Positions 45,841 through 54,474 of a DNA stretch of 64,000 nucleotides are shown here, piece by piece. The notes under the pieces are model-generated. The model saw only the letters and a program-made list of their open reading frames with translations, did no database searches and was not told the origin of the DNA. The first letter of the stretch is position 1; each line of letters begins with the position of its first letter. This DNA comes from Micromonospora echinaurantiaca (GTDB lineage Bacteria > Actinomycetota > Actinomycetes > Mycobacteriales > Micromonosporaceae). The position numbers and the translations under genes are program-made. Location: positions 2,616,501-2,680,500 of the forward strand of contig NZ_LT607750.1 in NCBI RefSeq assembly GCF_900090235.1. Reading direction: 5' to 3'.

Positions 45841-47139
45841 TCAGAGCTTCTCGTAGCAGGGCCGGTCCAGGTTGTACCCCCCGGCGGTCGGCCCGGTGAA
45901 CAGCTCGCGGACCTGGCTCACCCCGGTCGGGCTGGCCTTGTCCGGCTTGTAGACAGCGGTGACCCGGACCGCTCCCTCGTTCGCCCCGGCGGCGTAGTTG
46001 CCGGCGGTCGCCGGCAGCATCCCCTCGTAGTCCACCGAGGTCAGCGACTTGACCGCCTTGAGCAGGCCGGCCCGGGTCAGGTCGCCGTCGGCCACCGCCT
46101 TGGCCAGCGCCGCCTTCATCGGGTACGACCACACCCAGCCGGAGGTGTAGCCGTCGTTCGGGGTGACCCCGGGCAACGCCTCGCGCAGCGCCCGGTGCCC
46201 GGGGGTGTCGGTGCTCCAGGTGTTCCACGGAGCGGTCTGCTCGTAGCGGGCCAGCAGCGCGGGTGCGGCCGGGCTCTGCAGCAGCGCCGGGTTCCAGGTC
46301 GGGCTGGTGCCGATGAACCGGCCGGCGAAGCCGCGGGCCACCGCCTGCCCGACGATGGTCGCCGCGTCCGCCGGGCCCATGGTGAGCACCACCAGGTCCG
46401 GCTTGCCGGCGAGGATGGCCTGGATGGCGCCGGCCTGCTTGTCGGCGCCGGAGTCGGTCTTGACGTCAGTGAAGGTCATCCCGAGCGTCTGCGCGGCCAG
46501 CTTCACCCCGGCCGCGGCGTCGTCGCCGTAGTCGCCGGCCAGGTGCACCGCCATCACCGACTTCGGCGCGTACGCCTCACGGGCGTAGTCCAGCGCGTTC
46601 ATCGACTCGACGCAGTAGTTCGCGCCGGACTCGATGATGACGTCCTCGAAGGCGTAGCCGGAGGTCCAGGCGGCCGGGGCGGCGATCACGCTGCTCGCCT
46701 TCATGTCGCCCAGGATGGCGCCGGTGGTGGGCGAGCCGAGGCTCTGCGCCAGCGCCAGCACGTTCGGCTTGATCTGCTGGTAGACCTGGTTGTGGGTCTG
46801 CGGGTTGTACTTGTTGTCCCGCACGTACCGGGTCACGTCCACCTCGTAGTCGCCGATCCCGCCGGCGGTGTTGACCCGCTTCCAGAACGCCTTCTGCGCG
46901 TCGGTGATCGGCACCGCGAGGGCCCGGAACGGGCCCTCGGTGAGGTCGGAGATGATGCCGAGGTAGATGCAGCCCTTGTTGCGGTCGACCGCGTCCGGGC
47001 ACGGCTCGGCGGTGACGCCGACGTCGGTGCGCAACCCGGATTCGTCCGTTGTGCTGTCCCCGCCACGGCACGCGGTGAGCGTGCCGGCCAGCAGGATCAG
47101 GGCCACCCCGAGGGCGGTCCGCGACGTCCGTAGTGCCAT
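45841..47139 (-). CDS. Branched-chain-amino-acid-type ABC substrate-binding lipoprotein
   Basis: A 432-residue extracellular receptor. It has a lipoprotein signal ending LAGTLTAC (Cys near residue 24), then a Peripla_BP_6 fold: IYLGIISDLTEGPF, YEVDVTRYVRDNKYNPQTHNQVYQQIKP, MAVHLAGDYGDDAAAGVKLA, DLVVLTMGPADAATIVGQAV. It captures the ligand for the LivHMGF transporter. The neighbouring acyl-CoA ligase suggests a carboxylic acid rather than a simple amino acid; this is inference. It is the last gene of the liv block, 16 bases after livM. Confidence 0.93.
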   Translation of the reverse strand: MALRTSRTALGVALILLAGTLTACRGGDSTTDESGLRTDVGVTAEPCPDAVDRNKGCIYLGIISDLTEGPFRALAVPITDAQKAFWKRVNTAGGIGDYEVDVTRYVRDNKYNPQTHNQVYQQIKPNVLALAQSLGSPTTGAILGDMKASSVIAAPAAWTSGYAFEDVIIESGANYCVESMNALDYAREAYAPKSVMAVHLAGDYGDDAAAGVKLAAQTLGMTFTDVKTDSGADKQAGAIQAILAGKPDLVVLTMGPADAATIVGQAVARGFAGRFIGTSPTWNPALLQSPAAPALLARYEQTAPWNTWSTDTPGHRALREALPGVTPNDGYTSGWVWSYPMKAALAKAVADGDLTRAGLLKAVKSLTSVDYEGMLPATAGNYAAGANEGAVRVTAVYKPDKASPTGVSQVRELFTGPTAGGYNLDRPCYEKL

Positions 47140-47155
47140 GGCTTCCTCGCTCGGG

Positions 47156-48328
47156 TCAGTAGGAGAACGGCCACGCCTTCCAGTAGGCGCGGGCCCGGAC
47201 CCAGAGCCCGAACAGCCCGCGCGGTTCGAAGATCAGGAAGACGATGATGAGTACGCCGTAGAGGATCGTCTCCACCTGGAAGACGTTCGGCACCTCGTTC
47301 GGCTGGGTGCTGATGAACGGCACCCACGCCTGCAGCTCCCGGGTGAGCCGGGGCAGCAGGGTGATGAAGAACGCCCCGGCGATCGCGCCGGAGATGGTGC
47401 CCGCGCCGCCGATCAGCACCATGGCGATGTACTGCACGGACAGCAGCAGGCTGAACGAACTCGGGTCGAAGAAGCCGGTGATGGTGTAGAGCAGCGCCCC
47501 GGCGCAGCCGGCGTACGCCGACGACACGGCGAACGCCAGGGTCTTGTACCGGGGCAGGTTCACCCCGATCACCCCGGCGGCGATGTCCCGGTCACGGATG
47601 GCGGTGAACGCCCGCCCGATCCGCGAGCGGGCCAGGTTCCGGGCGGCCACCCCGAAGACCACGAGCAGGCCGAGCATCAGCCAGTACAGCTTCTGGTCGC
47701 GGGTGGCGGCGGCGTCGGTCACCGCGAGCGGGTGGCCGAGGAACTCCAGGGTGGCGGCCGGCCGGCCGACCCCGGCGCCGCCGGTCAGCGCCGACCACTC
47801 GTTGAACACGTGCTGGCCGATGAAGACCAGGCCGAGGGTGACGATGGCGAGGTAGAGCCCGCGCAGCCGGGTGGCCAGCGGGGCGACCAGCACCCCGGCC
47901 AGCGCGGCCACCAGGCCGGCGGCGGGCAGCCAGACCGCGATGTCGGTGACCCCGAGACCGATCACCCGGCCGTCCGGGTCGCCGCTGATCGCCGCCGCGG
48001 TGTACGCGCCGATGCCGAGGAAGAACGCGTGGCCGAGGGAGACCTGGCCGGCGTACCCGGTGACCAGGCCGAGTCCGATCGCGCCGATCGCGGCCACGCA
48101 GCAGACCGCGAGCAGTTGCAGCAGGTCGTCGGTGAGCAGGAAGGGCAGCGCGACCGCGAGCAGCAGCAGTGCGCCGGTCCACCACCGCTTGGCCGGGGTG
48201 TCCAGCAGCGCCAGATCCTGGGCGTACGACGTGCGCAGCAGCGGCCGACCCCGCATCGGTTGGCGTCTGGGGATCCATCGGCTTCGGCCGCTGCCCGGGC
48301 GGTCAGACGTCGGGATGGTGGTCGGCAT
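47156..48328 (-). CDS. livM: Branched-chain-amino-acid-type ABC permease LivM
   Basis: A 390-residue inner-membrane permease. A polar 50-residue N-terminus precedes about ten transmembrane helices; family landmarks include VTGYAGQVSLGHAFFLGIGAY near residue 100, LGHPLAVTDAAATRDQKLYWLM, and AIRDRDIAAGVIGVNLPRYKTLAFAVSSAYAG. GGAGG lies ten bases before the ATG. In intact clusters livM follows livH directly; here a 1.5-kb TnpB element separates them, so livM and livK may depend on read-through or a new promoter. Confidence 0.93.
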   Translation of the reverse strand: MPTTIPTSDRPGSGRSRWIPRRQPMRGRPLLRTSYAQDLALLDTPAKRWWTGALLLLAVALPFLLTDDLLQLLAVCCVAAIGAIGLGLVTGYAGQVSLGHAFFLGIGAYTAAAISGDPDGRVIGLGVTDIAVWLPAAGLVAALAGVLVAPLATRLRGLYLAIVTLGLVFIGQHVFNEWSALTGGAGVGRPAATLEFLGHPLAVTDAAATRDQKLYWLMLGLLVVFGVAARNLARSRIGRAFTAIRDRDIAAGVIGVNLPRYKTLAFAVSSAYAGCAGALLYTITGFFDPSSFSLLLSVQYIAMVLIGGAGTISGAIAGAFFITLLPRLTRELQAWVPFISTQPNEVPNVFQVETILYGVLIIVFLIFEPRGLFGLWVRARAYWKAWPFSY

Positions 48329-48409
48329 AGCGTTAGCGCCTCCAACCTGGCACGGCCGAGAGTGCGGTGAAGTAGCAGTCGGTCCACAGGATCGCTAAAC
48401 GGCCTTGAG

Positions 48410-48559
48410 CTAAGGGATCTCCCCGTCGTAGCTGCCGCGGTAATCCCTCGTGATCTGCTTGGCGCGTCTGGTCTTAGGAGGGACATGCTGCGAGGTATGG
48501 TTGGGCCTCGTATGGAGGGCCCCGGCAGGACTGTACTCCCAGTACACTTCTCGAGCCAT
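48410..48559 (-). CDS. Small ORF upstream of tnpB, possible gene remnant
   Basis: A 49-codon frame starting MAREVYWEYSPAG and ending DYRGSYDGEIP. The frame stays open for a further 36 codons upstream (CLAWCPGERPGLL, then NDEPEE) without a start, up to a TAG at the tnpB boundary. Its composition looks protein-like (amphipathic, acidic then basic), and GAGGAG touches the ATG. It could be a short gene carried by the element or the 3' end of a gene cut by it. I do not recognise it. Confidence 0.3.
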   Translation of the reverse strand: MAREVYWEYSPAGALHTRPNHTSQHVPPKTRRAKQITRDYRGSYDGEIP

Positions 48560-48663
48560 CTCCTCGGGCTCGTCGTTAAACGCTCCGGTGAGCAGACCTG
48601 GGCGTTCGCCCGGACACCAGGCCAGGCAGAGCCCATGGATACTCGCCTTCTAGGAAGCACCTC

Positions 48664-49818
48664 GTGCAAGAAATAGTGCGGTACACGTACCGGTTGCGCC
48701 CTGGAGCAACAGCGGTCGCCGCATTGCACGCCGAGTGGGGTCGCTGCCGGTTCCTGTGGAACGAAGCCGTCCACCAGCAGAAGATCGGTAACAAGCCGAC
48801 CCTGTGCAGACTCTCCAAAATGCTTACCGCAGCCCGCTCCCGATGCGGATGGCTGCGTGAAGGTTCGCAGGTAGCCCAGCAGCAGACCCTGCGAAACTAT
48901 GCTCTCGCGCTTGCCCATTCCTCTTTGATCAAGGGTCGCCGCCCGCCAAAGGTGAAGCAGCGCAAACGAAGTCTTCCGAGCCTTGAGTACACGGTCCGGG
49001 GCTTCAGCATCCGGGACGGACGCTTGCGTCTTGCGTGCGGTCTCCGCATCCCCGTGGTCTGGTCGCGGGACCTCCCTTCCGAGCCGACCAGCGTTCGCGT
49101 CTATCAGGACACCCTTGGACACTGGTACGCGTCCTTCGTGGTGCGCCGGGAAGCACAAGTGGTGCCAACTGCTACCGCATCCATCGGCGTTGATTGGGGA
49201 GTCAGCGTCACCGCCACAACCACCAACCCCGCCTTTGACCTGCCGTATCTCGGCCACCGGAAGAGGTGCGCCGCAGAATTGGCCAGGATGCAGCGAAGGA
49301 TGAGCCGGCGTCGCAGGCCTAAGGGCCAACCCGTATCCAGCGGTTACCTGGACGCCAAGCGACGCGCTGCCAGACTGCACAAGAAGGCTGCGCGGCAAAG
49401 CACACACGACGCGCGCCAATGGGCGAGGAGAGTAATCGACAGCCATCAGCTGATTGCTGTGGAGGACTTCAAGCCGAATTTGCTTTTCAAATCCACAATG
49501 GCCCGCAAGGCCGCCGATGCCGCGATCGGCGCAGCGAAACGAGAATTGATCGAACGTGGCATGCGGGCGGGCCGGAAGGTGGTGTTGGTGCCGCCCGCCT
49601 ACACCACAATGACCTGCGCCGAATGCGGCTCGAGAGCCAAGAGCCGCCTCGGTTTGGGTATGAGGACTTTCAGGTGCAACGACTGTGGCTACACCGCGGG
49701 ACGCGACCTGAACGCCGCGAGGGTGATCCTCGCCACGGTAGAACGCGACCGTGTTGGTGCTGACGATGTGAGACATACGATCAACTCCCTACGGGGCGGC
49801 CGGTCGGGTGCAGTCTGA
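48664..49818 (+). CDS. tnpB: RNA-guided endonuclease TnpB
   Basis: A 384-residue TnpB. The N-terminal part (QEIVRYTYRLRPGAT, then WGRCRFLWNEAV) is the WED/REC region. The RuvC residues are all present: Asp177 in GVDWGV, Glu267 in AVEDF and Asp348 in GRDLNAARVI. The zinc ribbon is CAECG...CNDCG (Cys318, 321, 338, 341). It therefore looks active. TnpB cuts DNA matching the guide carried by its omega RNA, made from the 3' end of the gene and element. GTG start has AGGAAG six bases upstream. GC content is lower than its neighbours, a sign of recent arrival. Confidence 0.95.
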   Translation: MQEIVRYTYRLRPGATAVAALHAEWGRCRFLWNEAVHQQKIGNKPTLCRLSKMLTAARSRCGWLREGSQVAQQQTLRNYALALAHSSLIKGRRPPKVKQRKRSLPSLEYTVRGFSIRDGRLRLACGLRIPVVWSRDLPSEPTSVRVYQDTLGHWYASFVVRREAQVVPTATASIGVDWGVSVTATTTNPAFDLPYLGHRKRCAAELARMQRRMSRRRRPKGQPVSSGYLDAKRRAARLHKKAARQSTHDARQWARRVIDSHQLIAVEDFKPNLLFKSTMARKAADAAIGAAKRELIERGMRAGRKVVLVPPAYTTMTCAECGSRAKSRLGLGMRTFRCNDCGYTAGRDLNAARVILATVERDRVGADDVRHTINSLRGGRSGAV

Positions 49819-49851
49819 GCCAAGAATCTCCCAATACATTCGGAGAAGTCG

Positions 49852-50736
49852 TTAAACCCGCTCCACCTCCCGGGTGCCGAACAGCCCGTACGGGCGGACC
49901 AGCAGCACGACCAGCATCAGCACGTACGGGGTGATCACCGAGACGTTGCCGCCGAGCCAGGCGAGGTCGTTGGCGTAGGTGGCGGTGAGTTCCTGGAGCA
50001 CGCCGACGGCGAGCCCGCCGACCACCGCCCCGGGCAGCGAGTCGAGTCCACCCAGGATGATCACCGGGAGCGCGGTCAGCGCGATCAGCCAGAGCGCGGC
50101 GTCCACGCTGGCACCGGCGGCGGCGAAGGTGCCGGCCACCGCGGCCAGCCCGCCGGCCAGCGCCCAGCTGACCGCGAAGACCGCCCCGACCGACACGCCG
50201 TGCGCCAGCGCCGCCTCCTGGTCGAGCGCGGCGGCCCGCATCGCCAGCCCGGTGCGGGTGAACCGGAAGAACGCGAACAGGCCGGCGACGAGCAGCCCGG
50301 TGGCCGTCACCGCGGCCAGGTGCCGCTGTTGCAGCTCGACCGGGCCCAGTGACAGGGTGCGCAGTCCCCACGGGTCGCCGACGTGCCGCACGTCCAGGCC
50401 GATGAAGGCGTTGACCACCACCCGGACGGCGACGTCCACGCCGAGGGTGATGATGGCGACCACGAACGCGGGCCGGCCCACCATCGGCCGGACGGCGGCG
50501 CGCTCGACGCCGAGCGCGAGCAGGCCGGTGCCGACCGCCGCGAGCGGCACCGCCGCCCAGAAGCCGACGGCCGGGGCGAGGTAGGTGACCGCGACGACGC
50601 CGGCCAGCATGAACGCGGGCTGGGCGAAGCTGATCACGCGGGTGGCCTTGTAGATGATCACGAAGCCGAGCGCGAGCAGGGCGTAGATGCTGCCGGTGCC
50701 CAGCCCGCGCAGCACGCTCTCGGTCAGCTCGGTCAC
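49852..50736 (-). CDS. livH: Branched-chain-amino-acid-type ABC permease LivH
   Basis: A 294-residue permease with about eight transmembrane helices. It begins ESVLRGLGTGSIYALLALGFVIIYKATRVISFAQPAFMLAG, a classical LivH start, and has VVNAFIGLDV, ILGGLDSLPGAVVGGLAVGVLQEL and the usual end VRPYGLFGTREVERV. The end is conserved, so the gene is intact, but its TAA stop lies at the edge of the TnpB element. The GTG start overlaps the ligase stop (GTGA). Confidence 0.93.
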   Translation of the reverse strand: MTELTESVLRGLGTGSIYALLALGFVIIYKATRVISFAQPAFMLAGVVAVTYLAPAVGFWAAVPLAAVGTGLLALGVERAAVRPMVGRPAFVVAIITLGVDVAVRVVVNAFIGLDVRHVGDPWGLRTLSLGPVELQQRHLAAVTATGLLVAGLFAFFRFTRTGLAMRAAALDQEAALAHGVSVGAVFAVSWALAGGLAAVAGTFAAAGASVDAALWLIALTALPVIILGGLDSLPGAVVGGLAVGVLQELTATYANDLAWLGGNVSVITPYVLMLVVLLVRPYGLFGTREVERV

Positions 50737-52637
50737 CGGTCACCGCCCGGCGCGTACAGCTCGTCGACCAGGGCGGCGAAGGCCCGGGTGACCGCCTCCC
50801 GGCGGACCTTCTGGGTCGCGGTCAGCTCGCCGTCGTCCTGGTCGAGTTCCTTGGGCAGCAGCCGGAACCGCTTGATCTGCTCGATCCGCGGGTGCCGGGC
50901 GTTGACCTCGTCCACCACGGTGCGGATCAGGTCGACCACCTCCGGCTTGGCGCTCAGGTCGCGGTAGGTGGTGTACGCCAGCCGGCGCCGCTGCGCCCAC
51001 TGTCCGACCGTGTCGGCCTCGATGCCGATCAGCGCGACCAGGTAGGGCCGGCGGTCGCCGATCAGCACGGCCTCCTTGACGTACGGCGACGTCTTCAGCT
51101 CGTTCTCGATGCCGGCCGGGCCGATGTTCTTCCCACCCGCGGTGATCATGATGTCCTTGGCCCGGCCGGTGATCCGCACGTGCGTGCCGTCCACCCACTC
51201 GCCGATGTCGCCGGTGTGCAGCCAGCCGTCCGGCTCCAGCACCGCCGCGGTGGCGGCCGGGTCGTCCAGGTAGCCGGCGAAGACCCCGGGGTGCCGGGTG
51301 AGGATCTCCCCGGTGGTCTCGTCGATGCGCAGCTCGACGCCGTGCTGCGGCTCGCCGACCGTGCCGAGCTTCACCCGGCCGGGCCGGTTGCCGGTGGCGA
51401 TGGCGGAGTTCTCCGTCATCCCGTACACCTCGTGCATCGGCACCCCGACGCCCATGAAGAAGCGCAGCACCTCGGGGGCGATCGGGGCGGCGCCGGAGGC
51501 GGCGTAGCGCACCCGGCGTACCCCGATCCGCTCGCGCAGCGCCCGGTAGCAGAACAGCCAGCCCACCGCGTACGCCAGCCGGCTGGCCGGGGTGTGCCGG
51601 CCGCCGGTGGCCACCAGGGTGGCGCCGATCCGGTCGGCGACCCGCAGCCAGAACCGGGCCACCGCCCGCTTGAGCGGGGACGCCGACGCCACCCGGATGG
51701 TGACCGTGGCGAGGATCTTCTCCCAGATCCGGGGCACCCCGAACAGGATGGTCGGCTGAACCTCGCGCAGGTTGGCCGGCACGGTGGCGACCGACTCGGC
51801 GAAGTTCACCTGCACCCCGGCGCCGGCGCTGCTCCAGGTGGTGAAGACCCGCTCGGCGACGTGGCAGAGCGGCAGGTAGGACAGGAGCAGGTCGTCCGGG
51901 CCGGGCGGGGGGTCGGCCAGGCCGCCGCCCTCGGTGACCGTCCGCACCGCGAAGTCGACGTTGGCGACGGTGAGCATCGCGCCCTTCGGCCGGCCGGTGG
52001 TGCCCGAGGTGTAGATCAGGGTGGCCAGGTCGGCGTCGGTGGCGGCGGCCATCAGCTCGGCCACCGCGCCGGGGTGGGCGACCCGGTGGGCGGCGCCGAG
52101 GGCCAGGAAGTCGTCCCAGTACAGCAGCGCCGGATGCCGGTAGCGGCCCCGGACGCCGCGCGGTTCGAGATAGACCACGCGGTCCAGGTCGGGGCAGTCG
52201 TCGAGCACCGCGAGGGCCTTGTCGACCTGTTCCTGGTCCTCGGCGACGAGCACCCGGGCGCCCGAGTGGGCCAGCAGGTAGCCGATCTCGGCGGCCGGGT
52301 TGGTCGGGTAGAGCCCGACGGTGACGCCCCGGACGGCGACGGCGGCCACGTCCGTCCAGAGCCACTCGCGCCGGTTCTCGGCCAGCACCGCTACCCGCTC
52401 CCCCGGGCTCACCCCGAGGGCCAGCAGGCCGTGCGCCACGGTCTGCGCGGTGTCCCAGTACGCCGCCCAGGTCACCTCCTGCCAGATCCCGCGGATCTTC
52501 TCCCGCAGCGCCACCCGCTGCGGGGTGGCCCGGGCGCACTCGCGTACCCGGGCGGCGATGGTCGGGGCGGCGGCGTCGGCGGCGCCGGTGGCGGGCGCCC
52601 CGGTGGGCGCGCTGGTGGGCGCGCTGGTGGTGCTCAT
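50733..52637 (-). CDS. Long-chain acyl-CoA ligase (AMP-forming)
   Basis: A 634-residue ANL-family enzyme. The N-terminal 25 residues are a Thr/Ala/Pro linker. Adenylation motifs are TLIYTSGTTGRPKGAMLT (P-loop), VYGMTENSAIATG, GWLHTGDIGEW and the hinge RITGRAKDIMITAGGKNI; the Lys in TATQKVRREAV near the C-terminus completes the site. It activates a fatty or aromatic acid as AMP ester and transfers it to CoA. Encoded inside the liv operon, it may activate the transported compound on entry. Confidence 0.93.
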   Translation of the reverse strand: MSTTSAPTSAPTGAPATGAADAAAPTIAARVRECARATPQRVALREKIRGIWQEVTWAAYWDTAQTVAHGLLALGVSPGERVAVLAENRREWLWTDVAAVAVRGVTVGLYPTNPAAEIGYLLAHSGARVLVAEDQEQVDKALAVLDDCPDLDRVVYLEPRGVRGRYRHPALLYWDDFLALGAAHRVAHPGAVAELMAAATDADLATLIYTSGTTGRPKGAMLTVANVDFAVRTVTEGGGLADPPPGPDDLLLSYLPLCHVAERVFTTWSSAGAGVQVNFAESVATVPANLREVQPTILFGVPRIWEKILATVTIRVASASPLKRAVARFWLRVADRIGATLVATGGRHTPASRLAYAVGWLFCYRALRERIGVRRVRYAASGAAPIAPEVLRFFMGVGVPMHEVYGMTENSAIATGNRPGRVKLGTVGEPQHGVELRIDETTGEILTRHPGVFAGYLDDPAATAAVLEPDGWLHTGDIGEWVDGTHVRITGRAKDIMITAGGKNIGPAGIENELKTSPYVKEAVLIGDRRPYLVALIGIEADTVGQWAQRRRLAYTTYRDLSAKPEVVDLIRTVVDEVNARHPRIEQIKRFRLLPKELDQDDGELTATQKVRREAVTRAFAALVDELYAPGGDR

Positions 52638-52713
52638 GCCGCCGCTCCGCTTCGCTCCGCGGCGTCATGAGGCACCGCCGGGCGGTGTCGATGATTCGCT
52701 CGCTGACGCTCGC

Positions 52714-53490
52714 TCACGTGGTGGTCACCTCCCCCAGGTAGGCGCGGATCACGTCGGGGTGGTGCTGGATCTCGGCCGGGGTGCCGGTGGCCACCGGTTG
52801 TCCGAAGTCGACCACCAGCACCCGGTCGGCGAGGTCCATCACCAGGCCCATGTCGTGCTCGACCAGCACCACCGGGATGCCCAGCTCCTCCCGGACGTCG
52901 AGGATGTAGCGGGCCATGTCCTCGGTCTCCTCGAGGTTCATCCCGCCGACCGGCTCGTCGAGCAGCAGCAGCTTCGGCTCCATGGCCAGCGCGCGGCCCA
53001 GCTCCACCCGCTTCTGCACCCCGTACGGCAGCAGCCCGACCGGCATCCGCCGCCACTGCTCCAGCTCCAGGAAGTCGACGATGTCCTCCACCGCGGCCCG
53101 GGCGGCCAGTTCGGCGCGCCGGGCCCGGCCGCGCCAGAGCACCGCCGCCAGCGGCCCGTACCGGATGTGGTGGTGCCGGCCGAGCAGCAGGTTCTCCAGC
53201 ACGGTGAGGTTGGCGAAGAGCTCGACGTTCTGAAAGGTTCGGGCGAGCCCGAGCGCGGCGATCTGGTGCGGGCGCCGGCCGACCAGGTCGACGCCGTCGA
53301 AGACCACCTGACCGGCCTGCGGCCGGTAGACCCCGGAGAGCACGTTGAAGATCGACGTCTTGCCGGCGCCGTTCGGCCCGATCACAGCGAACAGCTCCTG
53401 CCGGCCGACAGTGAAGCTCACCCCGTCGATCGCCCGGACGCCGGCGAAGCTCAGCCGCACGTCGGTGAAGCGCAGGATCTCGTCGCTCAC
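52714..53490 (-). CDS. livG: ABC ATPase LivG
   Basis: A 258-residue ATPase with Walker A GPNGAGKTS, LARTFQNVELFANLTVLENL (Q-loop region typical of LivG), a signature-like YGVQKRVELGRALAMEPKLL, Walker B LLLDEPVGGMN and the His switch VEHDMGLVM. The signature is LPYGVQ instead of LSGGQ, which is a known LivG variation. GTG start overlaps the livF stop. Between it and the ligase is a 76-base gap. Confidence 0.94.
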   Translation of the reverse strand: MSDEILRFTDVRLSFAGVRAIDGVSFTVGRQELFAVIGPNGAGKTSIFNVLSGVYRPQAGQVVFDGVDLVGRRPHQIAALGLARTFQNVELFANLTVLENLLLGRHHHIRYGPLAAVLWRGRARRAELAARAAVEDIVDFLELEQWRRMPVGLLPYGVQKRVELGRALAMEPKLLLLDEPVGGMNLEETEDMARYILDVREELGIPVVLVEHDMGLVMDLADRVLVVDFGQPVATGTPAEIQHHPDVIRAYLGEVTTT

Positions 53491-54278
53491 GACAACCACC
53501 GCTTCCGTCGCCGGTAGTGCTTGACCTCCCGGAACGAACGCCGGCCGGTGTCGGCGCCGGCGTGCAGGCCCAGGTAGAACTCCCGCACGTCGTCGTCGGC
53601 GAGCAGCTGCGCGGCCGGCTTGTCGAGCACCACCCGGCCGGTCTCCAGCACGTAGCCGTGCGCGGCGACCGAGAGCGCCATGGCGGCGTTCTGCTCGACC
53701 AGCAGCACGCCGGTGCCGGCGGCGTTGATCCGCACGATCAGCTCGCGGACCTGCTCGACCAGGCGCGGGGCGAGGCCGAGGCTGGGCTCGTCCAGCAGCA
53801 GGTAGCGGGGGCCGGCCATCAGTGCGCGGCCCATCGCCAGCATCTGCTGCTCGCCGCCGGAGAGGTAGCCGGCGGTGCGCCGGCGCCGCTCGGCCAGCAC
53901 CGGGAAGAGCGCGTACACCTCGTCGAGCCGGGCCGGGATCCGGCGTGGGTCGGTGTGCCCGCCGAGGCGCAGGTTCTCCTCCACGGTCAGCTCGCCGAAG
54001 ATCCGCCGCCCCTCCATCACCTGCGCGACGCCGCGGCGCACGATCGCGGCCGGGCGCAGCCGGTGCAGCGGCTGGCCGTCCAGGGTGACCTCGCCGCGGA
54101 CCACCTCGCCGTGGTGGATGTCGAGCAGCCCGGTGATGGCCCGCAGCAGGGTGGTCTTGCCGGCGCCGTTGGCGCCGAGCAGCGCGACGATCCCGCCGGG
54201 CGGGACGGTGATGCTCAGGCCGCGGAGCACCAGCATCACGTCGTCGTAGACGACCTCGAGGTTGCGCACCTGCAGCAT
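53487..54278 (-). CDS. livF: ABC ATPase LivF
   Basis: A 263-residue ATPase. It has LEVVYDDVMLVLRGLSITVPPGGIVALLGANGAGKTTLL (Walker A), GVAQVMEGRRIFGELTVEENLRLG, YLSGGEQQMLAMGRALMAGP (signature), LLLDEPSLGLAP (Walker B) and VEQNAAMAL. The GRRIF and VEQN motifs define LivF. A C-terminal extension of about 30 residues (HAGADTGRRSFREVKHYRRRKR) is basic. First gene of the operon. Confidence 0.94.
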   Translation of the reverse strand: MLQVRNLEVVYDDVMLVLRGLSITVPPGGIVALLGANGAGKTTLLRAITGLLDIHHGEVVRGEVTLDGQPLHRLRPAAIVRRGVAQVMEGRRIFGELTVEENLRLGGHTDPRRIPARLDEVYALFPVLAERRRRTAGYLSGGEQQMLAMGRALMAGPRYLLLDEPSLGLAPRLVEQVRELIVRINAAGTGVLLVEQNAAMALSVAAHGYVLETGRVVLDKPAAQLLADDDVREFYLGLHAGADTGRRSFREVKHYRRRKRWLS

Positions 54279-54301
54279 GGCCGGCGCTCCTGGGGCTCGA
54301 G

Positions 54302-54317
54302 TGTGGCGTGTGCCACA
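54302..54317. promoter_or_regulatory. Inverted repeat at the livF promoter
   Basis: TGTGGC-GTGT-GCCACA, 24 bases upstream of livF. On the minus strand a TAACTT lies immediately before it, so the site would overlap the transcription start and fit a repressor such as a TetR/FadR-type acyl-CoA sensor. Confidence 0.5.
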
Positions 54318-54474
54318 AGTTACCGAGCATTAAACCGTGCGGAACGTCCCCGCAAAAGATCGGAACGGTTGGATCCGCCGGCTTGGCCGCCGACGGTCGG
54401 CCCGATCGCCCGGGCGACGGCGCCGTCCGGTCGCGCCGGCGCGGTGCGCCGCCCTGGCCACCCGGCGCGACGAA

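Larger units (their letters stand above)
48329..49851 (+). mobile_element. TnpB-only IS605-like insertion in the liv operon (ends approximate)
   Basis: About 1.5 kb of DNA with visibly lower GC and different codon use lies between livH and livM, which normally abut. It encodes an intact TnpB in the opposite direction and no TnpA transposase, so it is non-autonomous. Subterminal features are a TCTCC/GGAGA hairpin near 49828-49846 and the repeated GTCGTTAAAC at 48572-48581 and 49848-49857. No terminal inverted repeats or target duplications were found, as expected for IS200/IS605. The livH stop (TAA) may be contributed by the element. Exact ends cannot be set by eye. Confidence 0.6.

Noticed and set aside
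48329..48663. tnpA transposase upstream of tnpB
   Set aside because: No HUH motif or Tyr-containing frame of the right size; only a 49-codon frame on the minus strand is plausible.
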